Part shown: positions 9,700 through 19,032 of the stretch, piece after piece
Layout: every line of letters begins with the position of its first letter
How positions within the stretch are numbered: position 1 is the first letter of the stretch
Position numbers and translations under genes: made by a program
Notes under the pieces: model-generated
What the model saw: only the letters and a program-made list of their open reading frames with translations
Database searches by the model: none
What the model was told of the DNA's origin: nothing
DNA from: Chara braunii
Lineage: Eukaryota > Streptophyta > Charophyceae > Charales > Characeae
Assembly (NCBI GenBank): GCA_003427395.1
Contig: BFEA01000538.1
Coordinates: forward strand, 352,825 to 375,343
DNA: 22,519 nucleotides
Reading direction: 5' to 3'

Positions 9700-10112
9700 A
9701 AACTGATTTATGGCATGGTAAGTTGTCTGATGAGTGATAAAGTCTGACAAAAAGGGCCACGTTTGTTTGAAATGTTTGAGAAGGTCGCAATGAGTGCAGA
9801 GCGAGAGATGTCTCAGGATGGGTGGTTGCTGGCTCTGATCAAGTCAGGGGTCACGGCCTTGTGGACCTAGTGGTGATTTGTTTGTGAGCGTGCGAAGGGT
9901 GCCATGCCTTTGTGGGAGGGCTGGTAAATGCCTTCAGACCCATTGGTAACCTCGCAGTGGGCCCGTGATTTGTTTTGCGACGCTCCGTCTAACCACTTGT
10001 GCTAGTTCTGGGACATACTGAAGAAAGACCAAGCTAACGGTAAAGTTTAGCGCCACTAAGGGCGTAACCCCAGTAGATGGCTGCTAGCCGACGCAACCTG
10101 GCTGTGGGGCCG

Positions 10113-10240
10113 CGGAGTAAGAGTTTAAGGGGAGTTGCCCGCCCCAGTGAAATTACTCCGTGAGATAGTGAAGGTTGAGGTTTTTGGGAAATCCTGATTG
10201 AATGCTTATCAGGAGAAAACCTATCGTTGCGTAACCAACG
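10113..10240 (+). repeat. Nested chain of hairpins in the internal region
   Basis: CGGAGTAA/TTACTCCG (10113-10120/10153-10160) encloses GGGG/CCCC (10129-10132/10142-10145). It is followed by AGGTTTT/AAAACCT (10178-10184/10216-10222) enclosing TCCTGAT/ATCAGGA (10192-10198/10208-10214), then CGTTG/CAACG (10225-10229/10236-10240). Two adjacent two-level stems and a third within 130 bp look like a folded RNA domain (packaging signal or ncRNA). Function unknown. Confidence 0.6.
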
Positions 10241-10720
10241 AGGGTACTGCCGCTAAAATAACAACGGGGTGGGTCGTAGTCCTGGTCCGATCAGCCAGGC
10301 TATGGTGGGCCAAGATGGAGACCTAGCCTTTCTGTACTAGACTGCAGAAAGTGTTGAGTGGATATTAAGTATATATATACGTATGTGTAGGTGATTGCGA
10401 GAGATTTTTTTTGAGAAGGAAGGCGAGGGTGCCTTCAAAGGTCTCGGAGGCCCGCGCCCCTAGTTTTGGCCAGGACTGGGGACACCCAACGAGAAGCCGA
10501 AGGTTGTCTAGGACCGGGGAGAGGACGATTGGAAAGGTCTTTGGAACTTATGCTGTCAGTGTCCTAATGCCTGGACGGTGAGGGGCCCGGGTTAGAAACC
10601 TGGCAGCATATAGTTGTGGAGGCATGGTTTGATGGAGGCCTCTAGCCTGTGTTTGTCGGCTAATCGGATTGGCTCCTTTTCCGTCAGCATTTGGAGTAAG
10701 GATGGATTTATAGCTTTCTG
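10241..10720. other. Internal non-coding stretch with scattered hairpins
   Basis: No gene. A clear hairpin is CCGGGTT-AGA-AACCTGG near 10587-10603 (one G-T pair). An AT run with TATATATA lies near 10370. Confidence 0.4.
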
Positions 10721-10724
10721 ATTT

Positions 10725-11460
10725 GGCGAAGCGACGGGGACGTCGCTTAATATGGTCCGGTAAGCTGTCGGTGTGAATACCCTTACAAGGGTATCCGCCC
10801 TGGTTTTTGCATATGACGGAAAATAAGTTTAGTTTAAAATCTGGGTATGTCGCGCGAGTCGCGACAGGTTTACGTTGACTGGATGTTTGACTAGAATAGA
10901 GAGTGTGTGGGCGCGCGGATTTCTAAGGCGCGGGTGATTATTCATTTATTGATGATTGAAGAGCCGGCGTGATCGCCGGTTTAAATTTTTATTTTTATTT
11001 AATTGAGTTGGGATTAAAAAGATTATGTCTCGATGATTGATGTGCCTGCCTGTGACCTGTGCAGACGTACGGAGCACGGCACAGACAGCAATGTGACTTC
11101 TGAGAGCATTTGGGTAGGCCAGCACGCTGCGCTGTGCCCGTTTTATTTAGATGTCTGTCAGGGCAAACCCAGACTTGGGCCTAGCGCTATTGGTTACGAT
11201 GCCGAACTTTCGCCGGGGAGATTCTGGGATCGAGGACGAGCGGCGACAACGCGGAGTATCGGAATGGCGCGAAAAGGTCGAGGGATTGAGGGCCTGGCGG
11301 GGCTATCCCCCTTGGTTTTGTTATCGGTGGCATGAAGACGGGGCTAGCCCCCTCGGTTTTATTGATCGGTATGACGTCGGGCCCGACCCGCGGGACTAGC
11401 GGGGTCCCAGCAGTTCCCTAGGTCCCGTCTAAGAGTCTTATATTTTTGTTTTTCTGGGCT
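10725..11460 (+). repeat. 0.7-kb duplicated structured segment, copy 1
   Basis: Related to 11465-12190 by shared blocks in the same order: a GTGTCGG/GTGTGAATACCC hairpin block, GGGCGCGC, GGATCGAGG, GGCTATCCCCCT and a T-rich end (TATTTTTGTTTTT). Hairpins: AAGCGACG/CGTCGCTT (10729-10736/10741-10748), ATACCCTT/AAGGGTAT (10777-10784/10787-10794), GTCGCG/CGCGAC near 10850, and CCGGCG/CGCCGG (10964-10969/10974-10979). Near 11305-11370 two 48-bp subunits carry GGGG-CTAT-CCCC and GGGGCTAGCCCC. Confidence 0.65.
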
Positions 11461-11464
11461 CCGT

Positions 11465-12190
11465 CCCATCTTGGGGTACGGTGTCGGCGCGAATACCCTG
11501 GCAGGGGTATTCGCCCTGGGTTTTTACAAGTGACGGCAGGGCCGATAGTCCTGGCTTGTGTGTTCAAACGGCTACCTGTGTATGGACCAAGGTTGTCTAA
11601 GTAGGTAGGGTGAGTGGGCGCGCAGTTCAAGGCGCGCGTGTGATTTCGCCACTTTGATCGTAATACGGACCAAGGCGTCCGGCCTGACATCGCGCCCTTG
11701 ATTAAGCCAAGGGTTAGTAGGCCGACCCTTGGTCGCCCTGTCTGACAGGCGGCAAGGACGGTAGGTGGGGTGGTTCTGCGGGATGGCATAGGTTGCGCAG
11801 CGGCCGTGCACTCGTCTATAGGCAGGGGTGAGCCTTCAGGCGTGCGCCAGCCTTAGCCGCCAGGTTGTAGCACTTCATATGGGAATCAGCGCCTATTAAT
11901 CCTAGGTTGGGGCTTAGCCCTATGGGTGATGATGCAGGGTTACTACCAGGGAGGTTCGTGGATCGAGGCTAGCCGATAGCAATGTGGGAGCAGTGGAGCG
12001 ATGGAGCGACGAGGTGAGGGCCGGGGGGTAGAGGGCCGCCAAGGCTATCCCCCTCAGCTTTTGCTAGCAGGGGCAGCGGCGGGCCCGGCCTATGGGAAGG
12101 CCCGACGTAACAGGCTGTGATTCTTGCTTTCCAGCTTATTATTTTTGTTTTTTATTCTTTTTCTGTTTTCACTCTCTTCGCTGTTACCCC
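11465..12190 (+). repeat. 0.7-kb duplicated structured segment, copy 2
   Basis: Counterpart of 10725-11460. The hairpin matching 10777-10794 is here GAATACCC/GGGTATTC (11491-11498/11505-11512) with a longer, different loop. The CGCGC pair of copy 1 is here GCGCGC/GCGCGC (11618-11623/11632-11637). Further stems: CCAAGGGT/ACCCTTGG and CCTGTC-T-GACAGG (about 11705-11750). It ends in a T-rich tract just before a U6-like sequence. Confidence 0.65.
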
Positions 12191-12224
12191 TTAGCAGGGC
12201 CGCGGAGCACTATGCTGGGATGAA

Positions 12225-12308
12225 GTCCTTCTGGACATCTGTTAAAATTGGAACGATACAGAGAGACCAGGCATGGCCCCGGCGCAGGGCTGGCGGGTAT
12301 AAAACCAA
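12225..12308 (+). pseudogene. U6 snRNA-like copy A (inside the element)
   Basis: Starts with GTCCTTCTGGACAT, a variant of the U6 5' stem-loop, then TAAAATTGGAACGATACAGA, identical to the conserved U6 core and including ACAGAGA, then GCATGGCCCC and GCGCAGGG. The part after that has drifted, with TATAAAACCAAG where U6 has a CATAAATCGAGA-like end. No plant U6 promoter elements (USE, TATA at the usual spacing) are seen upstream, so it is a pseudogene or a U6-derived repeat module. About 25 bp before the U6 start resemble those before copy B (GCCGCGG-G-GCA), so the repeated unit is larger than U6. Confidence 0.85.
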
Positions 12309-12309
12309 G

Positions 12310-13985
12310 TGCGACCCTCTCTTTTGTTCCGTTTGCACACCGCGGCCTGATTCAATCTGGCTGTTGCTCGTACAGCGCGGACTCAGGTTGGTGACGAGGC
12401 GAAAAAAGGACGAGCAAGAGGAAGGGCCTGGGCGGGGCTCAGATCGGGTGCGTGCGCCAGGCAGCGTCGCGCAGTAGCAGGGCGACGGGCGCTGATATGG
12501 GGTAGCGAGGGTAGTAGAGGTGGAGGCTGGGGTGTATCCGGACGGAGGGGTGCGTAGGGTGCATACAGGAGGTGAGAGGGTTATGTCGGAGGGCTGAATC
12601 TGGGCGCGGAGCACTCAGATAAGCAACAGCTGAAGGCGGTGAGGGGGATGGCAAACGGAGAGAGTGAATCGGGACGCAGGGTCGCGCCGGATACGTGCGG
12701 AGCGTGGGGGAGAGTGAGGTGCGATAGCTCTCTCAATTCGTGCTCGTTCTCTGTGATTCAAAATGCTAGACTAAGCTTTTAGGACCGGGCGAACCACAAT
12801 ATGCTGTTAGTTAGAGTTAAAAGTTAGTAGTTTAGGAGTCAGTGAAGAAAGTCGTGCGCGGAGCGATGGCAGAGGGCAACGAGGAGGAAGGGTGAAACTA
12901 TGGTAAGTCAGTCATTATTCGATCATTTCTGACGAACCACGATCGGGTCTGGGGGTTTCAGGCCAGGGCGAGGGCGATCGTGAAGTCAGAAGTGAGTTAA
13001 GGTTAGTAGGAAGAGGGATCGGTAGGAAAAGGCTTGCGCGGCTGGATGGTCGGATCGAAGGAGGAGAGAAGCGGGATAGCATAGAACTCGCCCGATTCTT
13101 AATGAAATCGGGTGAGGAGGAGAGTTAGTCCGAGGTTCAATGCCTATGGCGAATTTGTTCGTATAGTTGGGATGTCAGGAAAGTTAGTAAAGAGAAGGGT
13201 AAACCTGCCTGTGTTTTAGCGCAAGATTCATTCCGATTGTGCTCGTCCTATCGATGGAAGTACCGAGAGGGGACCGGATGTGACAGTCATGAACGTGGTA
13301 GGCTTCTGTCCGCTGTTTCAGACTACTCGATATCATAGGGGAGGTAGTTTGTAGTTGTGTAAAGAAGTTGAGTGAACCTGCCCGCACTATAGGGGGAGAT
13401 CCATGAGATTGTGTACATCCTGTTGGTAGTAATAGGACGCAGTACACCGAGCGGGTGTTCACCTATATGGAACAAGCGACGGTGTACGTTCACGTTGTGA
13501 CGGAAGATTCACTGTGTGTCTAGGCAGACAGATAGTGCGAATCAGAGAGAGTGGGATTCGGCATACCTGGAGACTGGGCCAGTGCGTCATCGACAAGCTC
13601 TCCTACCCTGCAGTTCTGGGATTCGGGTCGAGGCGCCAACGTGTGGATGGAACAGCAGGTGCTTGGCTCGCGAGGTGGGGGAGTGGGTGACTAAGACTGG
13701 CGCGAGCATACCATTTAGCAGCAACGACCGGACGCGGAGTGGGTCTGGTCGTAGCAATTGCGTCCACCGGGTGAGACACCTGACTGCGGTTAGGAGAGGA
13801 TTCGTCCCCGACCTGTGTATTCTGAGAAGGGGCTGGAGTAAGGCCGTGGTGGTTGGTCATTGCTGGCATGATCCGGGGATGGGCGAAGAGGGAAGGGAGC
13901 AGGGCAGCAGACTCGCTCATTGGCTGATGTGACGCTGTCGTACCAAAGGAGGCAAAGGCATACAAGGCTGTGAGACGCAGATTTA
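12310..13985. other. Purine-rich internal stretch, no gene supported
   Basis: G/A-rich on +, giving long but unconvincing open frames (12124-12477, 12210-12614 minus, 13516-13932 and others). The part after copy A resembles the purine-rich blocks around copies B and C in style. One perfect hairpin, CCCGATT/AATCGGG, lies at 13091-13097/13106-13112. Confidence 0.4.
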
Positions 13986-13989
13986 CTGC

Positions 13990-15030
13990 CCGTCGGTGTG
14001 TGTTCGTTCCATGGGCAGACGCAGCAGCGGGATAAGCTGCGAGGCTGCAGGTCTAGCTATTGGGCGGCGGATCGCTCGTCATACCGGTTGAGACCGTTGG
14101 AGAGCAAGGCTACCGCTGTAGCAGTCTGCTGTGTAGCACGTATGAACTGCTATGGTTGCCGCGGACTGGGCGTGAACTGCCCCTGTTGCGGCGTTGGCTG
14201 TTAACTGTTGCTGGCCGCATGAGCGGACTGTGCGTCTGGTGGCTGGGCTCGAGAAGGGGGGGGTCGCTGCCGTCGATGGTGTGTATCTGACTGCGTCGCC
14301 TTGGGTACAGACTGTGGCTAGCATGCTAGGAGCGGCGTATTGCTGGCTGTCTGTGGTTGGCTGCCACACACTACCGCATGTTGTTGGGTGCTGCACCGAC
14401 TGGCCAACGCGAACTGTTGCCGCATTTACCCAGCGACGCACGGGCTATGGCCAATGGCTGGCGGCTACAGATCTTTGATGCCTTCAGCTGACTGCTGCGG
14501 TGTACTACGGCGACGTCCATGGACTGTGCGCAAACCATGACCAACTGTCGGCAGCTGCGCACTGCTACCACCTGCTGCTTTTGCTAGAGACTTCACAAGC
14601 CTGGCTCGGCTACTGTGCTACAGCGGAGGTAGCTGAACATGCGGCGGACTGCTGCGCCCCTTGAAGCATGATTGGTTGACTCCAAGCGAGCGCAGAGATA
14701 GTGCCACGAACTGGGAACGATCACCGCGCTGTATAGGAGAGATGCGTTTTGTGGCGGACGGGACTGCGCAGCCTGCTGCGGGCGGTCGCTGAGCCAACAC
14801 GTACTGCTGCTAGACGACTGACTGTGCGCAGGCTGCTGTGGACTGCTGCCAGCGGCCGCTGCGTATGCGGCTACGCCTAGGGACTGGGCTCGAGCTACGT
14901 GGGCGGCATACCGCAACAGGCTGTTATGGGCTGTTGCAGTGCCTAGAGTCTGGTTGCTAAGTGGCAAGTGACTGCCATTGGGTCGAAAGGAGGGCTGCTG
15001 CTGTGGGGGCTCGGAGAGTGGGGCAGCACA
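13990..15030. repeat. Degenerate ACTGYTG-rich low-complexity block
   Basis: The words GACTG, ACTGTTG, ACTGCTG and GGCTG recur every 15-30 bp with GC-rich spacers and hardly any stop codons, which makes overlapping open frames on both strands (14079-14441 minus, 14593-14967 minus, 14194-14478 plus). I read these as by-products of composition. It lies directly before the 3' LTR. Confidence 0.55.
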
Positions 15031-15040
15031 GGAGGAGGAG
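15031..15040 (+). promoter_or_regulatory. Polypurine tract candidate
   Basis: GGAGGAGGAG is the best purine run before the 3' LTR, but it lies about 14 bp from the proposed LTR start, whereas a functional tract normally abuts it. Either the LTR begins a little earlier than I place it, or the tract has decayed. Confidence 0.3.
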
Positions 15041-15643
15041 TTACCACTGCGAACCGGAGGTCTGTCAGGGAGTCTGATTCCATCAGTTGACTTTAATAAG
15101 TGATCCAGCTGTCCTTTTGGCCATCATTGCGGGGCCCTCAGGCGCAGAAGACTTCAAGGCCCTCTCACGCGAGTCTGAGTGCACCCCTCTTGTATCTGAG
15201 AGACTTAATGCTTCTCTTTCTGCCCTTCTCACTTTCAGTCTAGTCCACTGGTTTGGAGAGGAAGGCGGCAGGCGGGATTGCAACCCGTAATCCGCACCAA
15301 GGTCTTTGTGGGAGGTTGCCCGACCGATTGCGGAAACCCTGCCGGAACTCAGGAGGAGTTCTGGAGGTAGGGAACTTAGAGGTAACCATTGCTTTCCCTT
15401 ATAAACCCAGTATAACCCCTACCTATATTCCTCCCTATGTATTGTTTGACTATGCTGAGTGAAACCTCTACTTCGACTTTTTCGACTGACTTTCAGAACA
15501 CAAATCAGACCAACTAAAAGAATGTTTGTATAATGGCAGTTCCAATTTCTTATTTGTCTGAAAGCAGATTACCACAAGGGGTTGCATCAGGGGGAAGGTT
15601 GGGAGGAAGGCAATTTTGCTTGCGATTGAACGGGTCTTCTAGG

Positions 15644-16473
15644 GTCAGGCATTGTTTCTAAGATGAATGGCCTGACTGCTATGTTTTGTTCTGTTTTATG
15701 AAGGACCAAGCATTGTTTCTAAGATGAATGGCTTGGTTGTTGTGTTTCTTTGATTGCGCCAGACATTGTTTCTAAGATGAATGGCCTGGCTACTTATTTC
15801 TGAGGGGTATTGTTTGCTTGACTTTTGAGGGCCAGACATTGTTTCTAAGATGAATGGTCTGATCGCTGTTTACTTGGTTGGTTTCTGAACAGTCTCTGGG
15901 TCAGACCCAGGGTACTCTGCTTTTTTTTGTGTGCTGAAAAAGGAAGAGCTGAGCATTGTTTCTAAGATGAATGACTCATCTCTCCTTGATTGTTTTATTC
16001 TGAGGGAGGATTCAGGGCCAGAGGACTAGACATTGTTTCTAAGATGAATGGTCTAAGTCTGAGGCCTCAGGACTATAATGAGAACAAAGGAATAGGATTC
16101 TCTATAAATGTTGTATATATATGTACTTATATACGAACAAGGCTAGTCAGGCATTGTTCTAAGATGATTGGCGTGGCTATAGCCCTATCACAAGCGAAGA
16201 GAGTATAATCGAGAGCTATAATTAACAGTAACCTGGGCAGGCTGAGCATTGTTTCTAAGATGAATGGCTCAGCCCGACGCCCTCTTTTTGAAGACTAAGG
16301 TGCATAAAGGTATATATAACTTGGTTATTTAAATAGTTAAGGGCGACTAAGCATGGTTTCTAAGATGAATGTCTTAGTCACATGCCCATTGAAGAGAAAA
16401 GTAGTTGTTCAACTTGTTCGTGTATTACTAAAGCAGAGGGCTGACATTGTTTCTAAGATGAATGGTCAGTCCC
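15644..16473 (+). repeat. Hairpin array, cassette family B (GTTTCTAAGATG), in the 3' LTR
   Basis: Ten hairpins share the tip CATT-GTTTCTAAGATG-AATG, in which CATT pairs with AATG. Arms differ but match: GTCAGGC/GCCTGAC (15644-15650/15670-15676); ACCAAGC/GCTTGGT (15705-15711/15731-15737); GCCAG/CTGGC (15758-15762/15786-15790); CAGAC/GTCTG (15833-15837/15857-15861); TGAG/CTCA (15950-15953/15975-15978); GACTAGAC/GTCTAAGTC (16024-16031/16051-16059, one bulge); AGTCAGGC/GCGTGGCT (16145-16152/16171-16178, one mismatch); GGCTGAGC/GCTCAGCC (16240-16247/16267-16274); GACTAAG/CTTAGTC (16345-16351/16373-16379) inside GGGC/GCCC; GGGCTGAC/GTCAGTCCC (16438-16445/16465-16473). A cassette-free palindrome CTGGGTC-A-GACCCAG lies at 15896-15910. 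Confidence 0.9.
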
Positions 16474-16493
16474 AATGCCCTATGTAAGCAGGG

Positions 16494-16500
16494 TATAAAG
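16494..16500 (+). promoter_or_regulatory. TATA-like box of the 3' LTR
   Basis: TATAAAG in context CAGGGTATAAAGG, just after the last family B hairpin and collinear with 2328-2335. The shared context (TATGTAAGC before it, TTGAAAGA and TATGAACTA after it) supports conservation of a promoter block. Confidence 0.5.
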
Positions 16501-16749
16501 GGTTAAAACATTGAAAGACTATGAACTAATGTTTGCTAAGCCAACCTGGGGTTGGTGAGAGTACTTACCTTTGTGGTTTGGCTTGCATGTGGCTGAGTGC
16601 CATCACTACCTAGTCTGAGTTTGAGTTGATATGTAGTTGCTGTAATGGCTCGCCACGTGCTAGAGCTATAGGAGTTAGAGTCAATTTCTGCATTTTCTGA
16701 GATAGCTTTTTTGACTTAGTCTGATTTCTGTATTTATCTGAGGTCTTTC

Positions 16750-17085
16750 TTATACTTGGGCTTGTATAAATCTTGATAAGCCACCTTTCCTACGGGAAGT
16801 GCTGCCGAAATTTCTGCAAATCCAAGGAGTTAGTCAAATTTAGACTTTTCAGATTTCAGCTTGTCTAAGTTACATAGATGGCCTAGTAGAAATCTCGAAA
16901 GTCTCCCTTTCTAAAAGGAGTGCTGCCCAAATTTTTGCTGGTTTAGGGAGTTAGACAAAATTGGACGTTGAAAAGTCAAAGACTATCCCTTTTTTTATAT
17001 TCAGGCTTATATAAATTTTGGAAAGGCAGTTTTCCTACGGGAAGCGCTACCGAAATTTCCATAGTTTAGAGGAGTTATATTATAT
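16750..17085 (+). repeat. 120-bp tandem hairpin units, three copies
   Basis: Counterpart of 2595-3165. Units carry CACCTTTCC-TAC-GGGAAGTG, CTCCCTTT-CT-AAAAGGAG and TTTTCC-TAC-GGGAAGCG, each followed by GCTGCCnAAATTT or GCTACCGAAATTT and GGAGTTA. Two units fewer than the 5' LTR, as expected from unequal exchange or slippage. Confidence 0.7.
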
Positions 17086-17348
17086 TATGACAGGTGGCAG
17101 AGTTGGCAGTCTATTCTGTATAGGGGAAGCCCAGCCAAAAGTCTACCTTTTCTTTGAGCCCTGACTTAGGGCTAGGCTCGGACCTAGTTGGCTACCAGAA
17201 GGTTAGATGGGACCACCATATAGAAGAAAGTTCGCATAAGGCTTACAGGTTTAGTCTTGGGTGTTAACCTGTCTTATGTTACAGGCCGGCTTTATCAATC
17301 CGATTCAGGACTTGGGCTAGTTCAGCTTGATCCTACCAGGATCATCAA

Positions 17349-17367
17349 CTGTTATCACTGATAACAG
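17349..17367. promoter_or_regulatory. Conserved 19-bp palindrome of the 3' LTR
   Basis: Same 19 bases as 3424-3442. The upstream hairpin keeps its TGATCC/GGATCA arms but changes its loop (TACCA here, CTTGA or similar in the 5' LTR), again pointing to retained pairing. Confidence 0.6.
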
Positions 17368-18129
17368 GTCGGTTGCCGATTCGTCAGTTCACGACTCAAT
17401 TCCTACTCGGTCCCCATACTCAACCTAAAAGGCTTTGACCCTGGTGATCTTCTTGTTTGTTAAGGGTATCACCCGGACGTTTATTGAATGGCCATTTGAC
17501 AAAGGTACTGAGTATTTAATTAAGGTTGGTTGGCCAGAGGATGGGGTTTGCATGGCTAAAGCGAGGGGTATGAGTATAGGAACTGGTTGGAGTTGACTCC
17601 GTGTAGTGTGTGGACTCTTGTCTGACTTTTGACGTGATTGCAGGTATGTTCAGAGACTTGGGGTCTTGGTTGGGCTGCCTTGTGGTTGCGTATATATGTA
17701 TGGCTAGAAGGAGACCCACTATGACTGTGAGAAGTGATCGTCATGTAATTATTCCCCTTGTGCATATGTATATGCAAGTGTATGTGTACCTACATGAGAA
17801 ATTAGCGTGGCCTGAAGTGCCCGCGTAGTAAGGGCCCTGAGCCTAACACGAGAGGGGTTTTTTTTTGATAAGCGGTAAAAGTACTTGTTTCCCTTCCTTG
17901 TTGCGGTTCATCTTGGTGGAACGATAAAATTCCGGGCGGAAGGGTTAGCGTACCGCTGGTGACGCGCCAGACAACTCACCACCGCTCCAAATTTCTTCCT
18001 GCCCTAGGGACCGTCTTGCCCCGCACCCGTTGGGACACCTCAGGGTGCAGAAGGCGGGAAGACCCTCAGGTCAATTCTGCGCCAGCTAAAGGGTTACCCC
18101 CTTCAGCTCGCGCTTCAGCCAACGCCTGA

Positions 18130-18960
18130 GCGTCGGAGATGACCCCATGGCTTAGAATAGGCTATTTGGGTATGGGCACCACATATTGCGTCGTCATTGC
18201 AGTTACTCGCGTAGAGCTGCATAGCGAGATAGTATGTGTAAGTCCAGTGTCCTCGCGATCTTATACTAAGTTCCCGTGCGTGGCACTCATTGCATCCCAC
18301 ACTAAAAGAGTTATGGGTCAGGCGGCGAGACCACGAGCGCGGCACGACCAATAAGCTTGGGATTTTTGTAACGTGAAGCGGCACGTGGGCAGAGCACTAG
18401 TCCCGGTCGGCCTATGGGAGTCCGTGTACGGGCCTCATTATCCCGGACGCCGGGTAGCCTATGGGTAGGATACCGGGCCTCCTCCGCGCGCGCGTCGTTT
18501 GGGTTTGTCCACCCCCTCCAATTTTGGGGGGGGGCATCAACTAATGATAATTGGAGTGAGTTTCCTTTTTGCGTTTTCATAGTTGGACGTTATAGTCCGT
18601 GACGGCCGTCAAAGTCAAACCCCTTGATGTTTGACCGCCACGACAGCTTAAAGCTGTCTACTCAACCCCTCTGCACAGGGTGCAGAAGAGGGTGTGGTCT
18701 TCAACCGCGCATTGCGGTTGTCCAGCGTCGAGAGATTAACCCTCAAGGCGCGTGTCAACCGACACTTGAGTGTCGAATGCGACCCTCAAGATCAACGAGG
18801 ACCGTATGGGTGTGGGTACTACATAGTACGTCATTGCTGCGACCGCTTGCGCACGTTCGCATTGCGAGTCAATATGAGTAGCTCCGCGTCTGCGCGACTT
18901 TTATACTAAGCCTCGCACGCAACGCCCATACGAATTCTGCGTCGAAAGGTTATGGGACGA
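18130..18960 (+). repeat. Segment duplicated inside the 3' LTR
   Basis: About 18135-18330 and 18795-18960 are related copies. Both have TATGGGnnnnnTACATA or a variant, a CGTCATTGC block, a TTATACTAAG block and GTTATGGG in the same order; the 5' LTR has one (4160-4325). Between them, 18600-18790 holds hairpins GTCAAAC/GTTTGAC, GACAGCT/AGCTGTC, CTGCAC/GTGCAG, CAACCGC/GCGGTTG and CGACACT/AGTGTCG. The duplication explains most of the extra length of the 3' LTR. Confidence 0.55.
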
Positions 18961-19012
18961 CTACTGAGGGGCTAGGAGCGTTGTCGCGTTGTTTGTGCCG
19001 TGTCGTTTCGTA

Positions 19013-19032
19013 TGTGTGTGTGTGTGTGTGTG
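19013..19032. repeat. TG dinucleotide microsatellite
   Basis: Ten TG units in the 3' LTR. The matching place of the 5' LTR (about 4381-4397) has an interrupted TG tract. Confidence 0.8.

Noticed and set aside
12124-12477. 117-codon frame with a hydrophobic, signal-peptide-like start
   Set aside because: The hydrophobic part is a T-rich tract and the next part is the U6-like sequence read as protein.
14079-14967. Several overlapping 90-124-codon frames on both strands
   Set aside because: By-products of a stop-poor ACTGYTG low-complexity block; the products are Cys/Ala/Ser-rich without domains.
15644-16473. Complementary arms as target-site duplications of a tiny insertion
   Set aside because: Flanks are inverted complements, not direct repeats, so ordinary transposon target duplication does not explain them.
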